From contig JAJPYV010000267.1 in NCBI GenBank assembly GCA_021204735.1, positions 1-9,400 on the forward strand: a DNA stretch of 9,400 nt, written 5' to 3'. The stretch comes from Prevotella sp. GTDB lineage: Bacteria; Bacteroidota; Bacteroidia; Bacteroidales; Bacteroidaceae. The notes under the pieces are model-generated. The model had not been told where the DNA came from. It saw nothing but the letters and a program-made list of their open reading frames with translations, and searched no databases. Of this stretch, positions 6,485 to 9,400 are shown in pieces (positions within the stretch are counted from its first letter, which is position 1; each line of letters starts with the position of its first letter). Made by a program: the position numbers and the translations under genes.

Positions 6485-7534
6485 ATGATATACAGACTTG
6501 GAGAACTATTTTGTGGACCTGGTGGTCTTGCATGTGGAGCATTAAAGGCTCATATTGAAGATCCTGACTATGGAATAATTCATCAATGGGCTAATGATTA
6601 CGATGTTTCTACTGGGAAGACTTATGTTAGAAACATTTGTCCTAATAATCCAGATAGCTTTGTTTGTGAAGATGTTCATACTTTAGATATTGCTCATTTA
6701 GGTGAAATTGATGCACTTGCCTTTGGTTTCCCCTGTAATGATTTCTCTATTGTTGGTGAACAATTGGGCTTTGATGGCAAATTTGGTCCACTATACACTT
6801 ATGGAATTCAAGCATTGGATATCTATAAGCCTCAGTGGTTTTTAGCTGAAAATGTTGGCGGTATTCAAAGCGCAAATAATGGGCGTGCCTTTAAGAAGAT
6901 ACTTTCAGATATGCGGAATGTTGGGTATAGGATTTATCCAAATCTCTATAAATTTGAGGAATATGGCGTTCCTCAATCAAGACATAGAGTTATAATCATT
7001 GGCATTAGAAATGATTTACCTTATGAGTTTCTGATACCCGCTCCAAGTAATAAGGTTGTGACTTGTAAAGAAGCAATTGAAAATCCGCCAATCCCTATAA
7101 ATGCCGCCAATAATGAAATGACTAAACAGTCAAGTACAGTGGTAGAAAGATTATCGTACATTAAACCTGGAGAGAATGCATTTACTGCTAATCTTCCTAA
7201 GCCATTGCAACTTAATGTTAAAGGGGCTCGTATTAGTCAGATTTATAAGAGGCTTGATCCTAATAAACCTGCATACACTGTTACAGGATCAGGTGGTGGT
7301 GGTACTCATATTTATCATTGGAATGAGCCCAGGGCTTTGACGAATCGTGAGAGAGCAAGACTTCAAACATTCCCGGATGACTATATTTTTGAGGGAAGCA
7401 AAGAGGATGTGCGTAAACAGATTGGTATGGCTGTTCCGCCTCTTGGTGCCAAGATTATATTTGAGGCTGTCTTAAGAACTTTTGCTGGAATTCCATACGA
7501 TTATATACAAGCAAATTTAAGAGACAATGAATAA
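6485..7534 (+). CDS. C5-cytosine DNA methyltransferase (type II modification)
   Basis: Encodes 349 residues; transfers a methyl group from S-adenosylmethionine to C5 of cytosine in a specific DNA site, protecting host DNA from the partner nuclease. Motifs are in family order. Motif I is GELFCGPGGLACG (6-18, SAM binding). Motif IV is GFPCNDFS (81-88) with nucleophile C84; Asn replaces the usual Gln in PCQ. Motif VI is AENVGG (121-126) and motif VIII is QSRHRVIIIG (164-173). The motif IX region is RERARLQTFPDDY (288-300). Motif X is QIGMAVPP (312-319), with Met where Asn is usual. The target-recognition segment (about 180-260) is short and should set specificity, which I cannot read. ATG 6485 gives a normal N-terminus directly before motif I. 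The 3' end overlaps the nuclease gene by 8 bases, implying one mRNA and coupled translation. AT-rich composition suggests acquisition. Confidence 0.93.
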   Translation: MIYRLGELFCGPGGLACGALKAHIEDPDYGIIHQWANDYDVSTGKTYVRNICPNNPDSFVCEDVHTLDIAHLGEIDALAFGFPCNDFSIVGEQLGFDGKFGPLYTYGIQALDIYKPQWFLAENVGGIQSANNGRAFKKILSDMRNVGYRIYPNLYKFEEYGVPQSRHRVIIIGIRNDLPYEFLIPAPSNKVVTCKEAIENPPIPINAANNEMTKQSSTVVERLSYIKPGENAFTANLPKPLQLNVKGARISQIYKRLDPNKPAYTVTGSGGGGTHIYHWNEPRALTNRERARLQTFPDDYIFEGSKEDVRKQIGMAVPPLGAKIIFEAVLRTFAGIPYDYIQANLRDNE

Positions 7535-9074
7535 ACCTAAAATTCAAGATCAATGGTGGGTTACAAGACCCAAAAGAAAACTTAACTCTGTACCTGAAGA
7601 ACTAGCCGCTTTCTGTAGCGTTGCTCTTGGAAAACAATGGTCAGGTAATCGATCCTTACATCTTGCCTTTGAAGATGAACTTGAAGAAACCGGGACAAAA
7701 AGAATTGGAGAAAGGAGAGATGGTGGCGGTTCTGGCGGACGTACACATGCCGCAATGCTATATAGTCTAGGCTTGTGGTTTGAATTTGATAATAAGGTTT
7801 TTTTAACATGGGCTGGTGAATCCATCATGGCTGGTAAACCTATTGTGCCTATTTTAAAGAAGCAAGTTATTCATTATCAGTTTCCTTCTGCGTATTCTGA
7901 TTCTGTACATGTCACTTCACGCTTCAAAATTCGACCTTTTATATTTTTGCTAAGACTTCTTTCTGATTCTAGAATTGTACATCTAACGCAAGAAGAAATC
8001 GCATTTGTTGTTCTTATTCAAGCCGAGAATGAATCTGACCGATGTTATGAAGATGTAGTAAATTGTATTCATAAATACAGAGATTCTTCATGCGGTTGGA
8101 GAGTGTTCGGAGATGACTATCTGTCAAATCACTATTGTACAGAGAATAATCTTATGGACATCTCTAATACGATTATGAATTGGCTTGATTTTACACAACT
8201 TGTATATCGTGAGATAAAGGTTATTGGCATTCCAGATGAAAAATATGCTGAGGTTCAAAACATCATAGATAATCCTGGCTCCTTTATTGACAATAGGCTT
8301 GCTCCTGATGTTTTTCAGCGTAGATATGGTCTTGACCCTTGGCACCAAAAGGATACAAGGAATTTATTGAATACAGGCACTATTTCCAGTAGTTTGATAG
8401 AGAGACATCGTATTATTCAAATCTTCTTCAATTACTCTTCTTTGAAGCCTATTCCTCGTATTACTGCTGATGTCGTTTCTCACATAGCCCAAATCGCTGG
8501 GACAGATTTTAAATTTACAGAACATGTGCTTCAACAAACTTATCCACATGGAGCCATAGGTGGATATCTTAGCAACTACAGAAATATGGCTTTTCAAGGC
8601 ACTGAAGAGGCAGTAGAATTTGAGAAAGCTACTACTAACCTTTTCCATGATATATTTGGATACAATGCAATCCATCTTGGGCAGACTGGTTCAAAATCTG
8701 CTCCTGATGTATTGCTTATTTCAGATTCTGATGGCTACCAAGCTATTATTGATAACAAGGCATATAGTAAATATAGCATTAGCGGTGATCATCATAACCG
8801 AATGGTCTATAACTATATTGAAGGGATAAGAAACTACAGTGACTGCGACTTTCCTATCGGCTTTTTCACGTATATTAGTGGTGGCTTTGGCAAGAATATA
8901 GATGCACAAATTCAAAGTGAAGTGGTTGATTCCAAGACTAATGGTTCATGTATCGCCGTTTCAAATTTGATTACTCTTATCGAGGATCATACACAAACAC
9001 CTTATACCCATAAAGAGTTACGAGCCATATTTGGTCTTGGACGGCAAATACTGTTGTCTGATATACATCATTAG
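7527..9074 (+). CDS. Type II restriction endonuclease with FokI-like cleavage domain
   Basis: Encodes 515 residues and is the cutting partner of the methyltransferase. The C-terminal 150 residues or so follow the FokI cleavage domain closely. FEKATTNLFHDIFGYNAIHLG (365-385) parallels the FokI segment ending in YGYRGKHLG. APD (392-394), then IIDNKAY (407-413), give D394, D409 and K411, matching FokI D450, D467 and K469. FFTYISGGFGKNIDAQI (446-462) parallels LFVSGHFKGNYKAQL. The N-terminus (about 1-350) is probably the DNA-recognition part. It opens with WWVTRPKRKLNSVPEEL and contains a GERRDGGGSGGRTHAAMLYSLGL stretch (61-83), reminiscent of AlwI-type enzymes, and has winged-helix-like helical segments. 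Family architecture predicts cutting outside the recognition site and dimerisation of the cleavage domain. No inactivating change is seen. A terminator follows within 30 bases. Confidence 0.88.
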   Translation: MNKPKIQDQWWVTRPKRKLNSVPEELAAFCSVALGKQWSGNRSLHLAFEDELEETGTKRIGERRDGGGSGGRTHAAMLYSLGLWFEFDNKVFLTWAGESIMAGKPIVPILKKQVIHYQFPSAYSDSVHVTSRFKIRPFIFLLRLLSDSRIVHLTQEEIAFVVLIQAENESDRCYEDVVNCIHKYRDSSCGWRVFGDDYLSNHYCTENNLMDISNTIMNWLDFTQLVYREIKVIGIPDEKYAEVQNIIDNPGSFIDNRLAPDVFQRRYGLDPWHQKDTRNLLNTGTISSSLIERHRIIQIFFNYSSLKPIPRITADVVSHIAQIAGTDFKFTEHVLQQTYPHGAIGGYLSNYRNMAFQGTEEAVEFEKATTNLFHDIFGYNAIHLGQTGSKSAPDVLLISDSDGYQAIIDNKAYSKYSISGDHHNRMVYNYIEGIRNYSDCDFPIGFFTYISGGFGKNIDAQIQSEVVDSKTNGSCIAVSNLITLIEDHTQTPYTHKELRAIFGLGRQILLSDIHH

Positions 9075-9101
9075 AACATACCTCATTAGCATAGCATTTC
9101 G

Positions 9102-9171
9102 CCCATTCTCCGAATTTTACAATACCTATTATTTGCAAGCAATTTGCTGATCGCTCGGAGAATGGGTTTTT
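9102..9171 (+). terminator. Terminator of the R-M operon, with unusually long loop
   Basis: CCCATTCTCCGA (9102-9113) pairs perfectly with TCGGAGAATGGG (9155-9166) and is followed by TTTTT (9167-9171). It lies 27 bases after the nuclease stop. The loop is about 41 bases, longer than usual, and contains a smaller AGCA/TGCT pairing, so the terminator may have a branched structure. No T-run lies on the other side, so it acts on the plus strand only. Confidence 0.8.
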
Positions 9172-9199
9172 AAATGCTCAATTTTTAGTATTCAATGAT

Positions 9200-9320
9200 A
9201 CTGTTTCAACAAGTGTGTCTGAGAGGATATGATAGGATGAATCCCTATATATTTACGGATCTAAAGAAGTTTGAGGGTTCAGCTCACTATCTTAATAAGA
9301 CTTACAAGGAATGAAACAGT
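9200..9320. repeat. 9-base inverted repeat around a short ORF
   Basis: ACTGTTTCA (9200-9208) and TGAAACAGT (9312-9320) are perfect inverted copies about 100 bases apart. They enclose the 25-codon ORF. They could be ends of a degenerate small element or coincidence; no target-site duplication was seen. Confidence 0.3.
9237..9314 (+). CDS. Possible 25-residue peptide or gene remnant
   Basis: ATG 9237 to TGA 9314 encodes a 25-residue peptide that opens MNPYIFTDLKKFEG and ends HYLNKTYKE. The composition looks coding-like (charged and aromatic residues), but it matches nothing I recognise. It follows the R-M terminator and nearly abuts the end of the minus-strand gene. It may be the stump of a gene disrupted when the R-M segment arrived, or chance. 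Confidence 0.2.
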   Translation: MNPYIFTDLKKFEGSAHYLNKTYKE

Positions 9321-9400
9321 CTATTTCACCTTGTATTTCAGGATCTCGTCCTTCATGGCCTTGACCTCCTGGCCGACCTTCACGAAGTTCTTGTAGAGGA
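9321..9400 (-). CDS. 3' end of a minus-strand gene (partial)
   Basis: Reading leftward from the window edge, a clean frame ends at TAG (9323-9321). Its last 25 residues are lysine-rich and probably helical (NFVKVGQEVKAMKDEILKYK before the final VK). The DNA is GC-rich with codons ending mostly in C and G, unlike the R-M genes, which marks the return to host-type sequence. The product cannot be named from this fragment. No terminator is apparent downstream. Confidence 0.6.
   Translation of the reverse strand, partial: LYKNFVKVGQEVKAMKDEILKYKVK

Noticed and set aside
1..9400. CRISPR array, tRNA, rRNA, transposase or integrase
   Set aside because: No regularly spaced repeats, no cloverleaf or rRNA-like sequence and no recombinase motifs were seen in any long frame.

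Overview
The window looks like chromosomal accessory DNA from a member of the Bacteroidales (Bacteroides/Prevotella/Muribaculaceae-like). The reasons are indirect. Promoter-like sites fit the Bacteroidetes pattern (-7 TAnnTTTG with an upstream TTG). Start codons lack clear Shine-Dalgarno sequences. A secreted protein carries a MORN-type repeat and a Ser/Thr-rich linker. No rRNA, tRNA, CRISPR array, transposase or integrase is visible, so the genus cannot be fixed.

Left part (1-1251): the last codons of an upstream gene, a terminator, an unrecognised small gene (292-888), and a second terminator that is clearly related to the first. A 360-base intergenic stretch follows. It holds a candidate promoter and a long imperfect dyad.

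Centre-left (1252-4467): one very large AT-rich gene encodes a 1071-residue protein. It has an Mrr/PD-(D/E)XK-like nuclease domain at its N-terminus, a long helical-repeat-like middle and a distinct C-terminal region. It has no P-loop ATPase motif that I can find. It reads as a stand-alone nuclease-type defence protein and is the best candidate here for an undescribed system. Related short repeats with a TGTAACAG/CTGTTACA core lie on both sides of it in inverted orientation.

Centre-right (4760-6103, minus strand): a secreted or envelope protein with MORN-like repeats and a Ser/Thr-rich insertion, with a good Bacteroidetes promoter upstream.

Right part (6485-9074): a compact restriction-modification operon. 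A C5-cytosine DNA methyltransferase overlaps by 8 bases a 515-residue endonuclease whose C-terminus matches the FokI cleavage domain. A strong hairpin terminator ends the operon. The last 230 bases hold a 25-codon ORF of doubtful status and the 3' end of a minus-strand gene.

Together the window looks like a defence locus. Two AT-rich defence modules (the solitary nuclease and the R-M pair) sit among host-type genes of higher GC content. No gene links the two modules mechanistically, and their co-location is the only evidence that they belong together.
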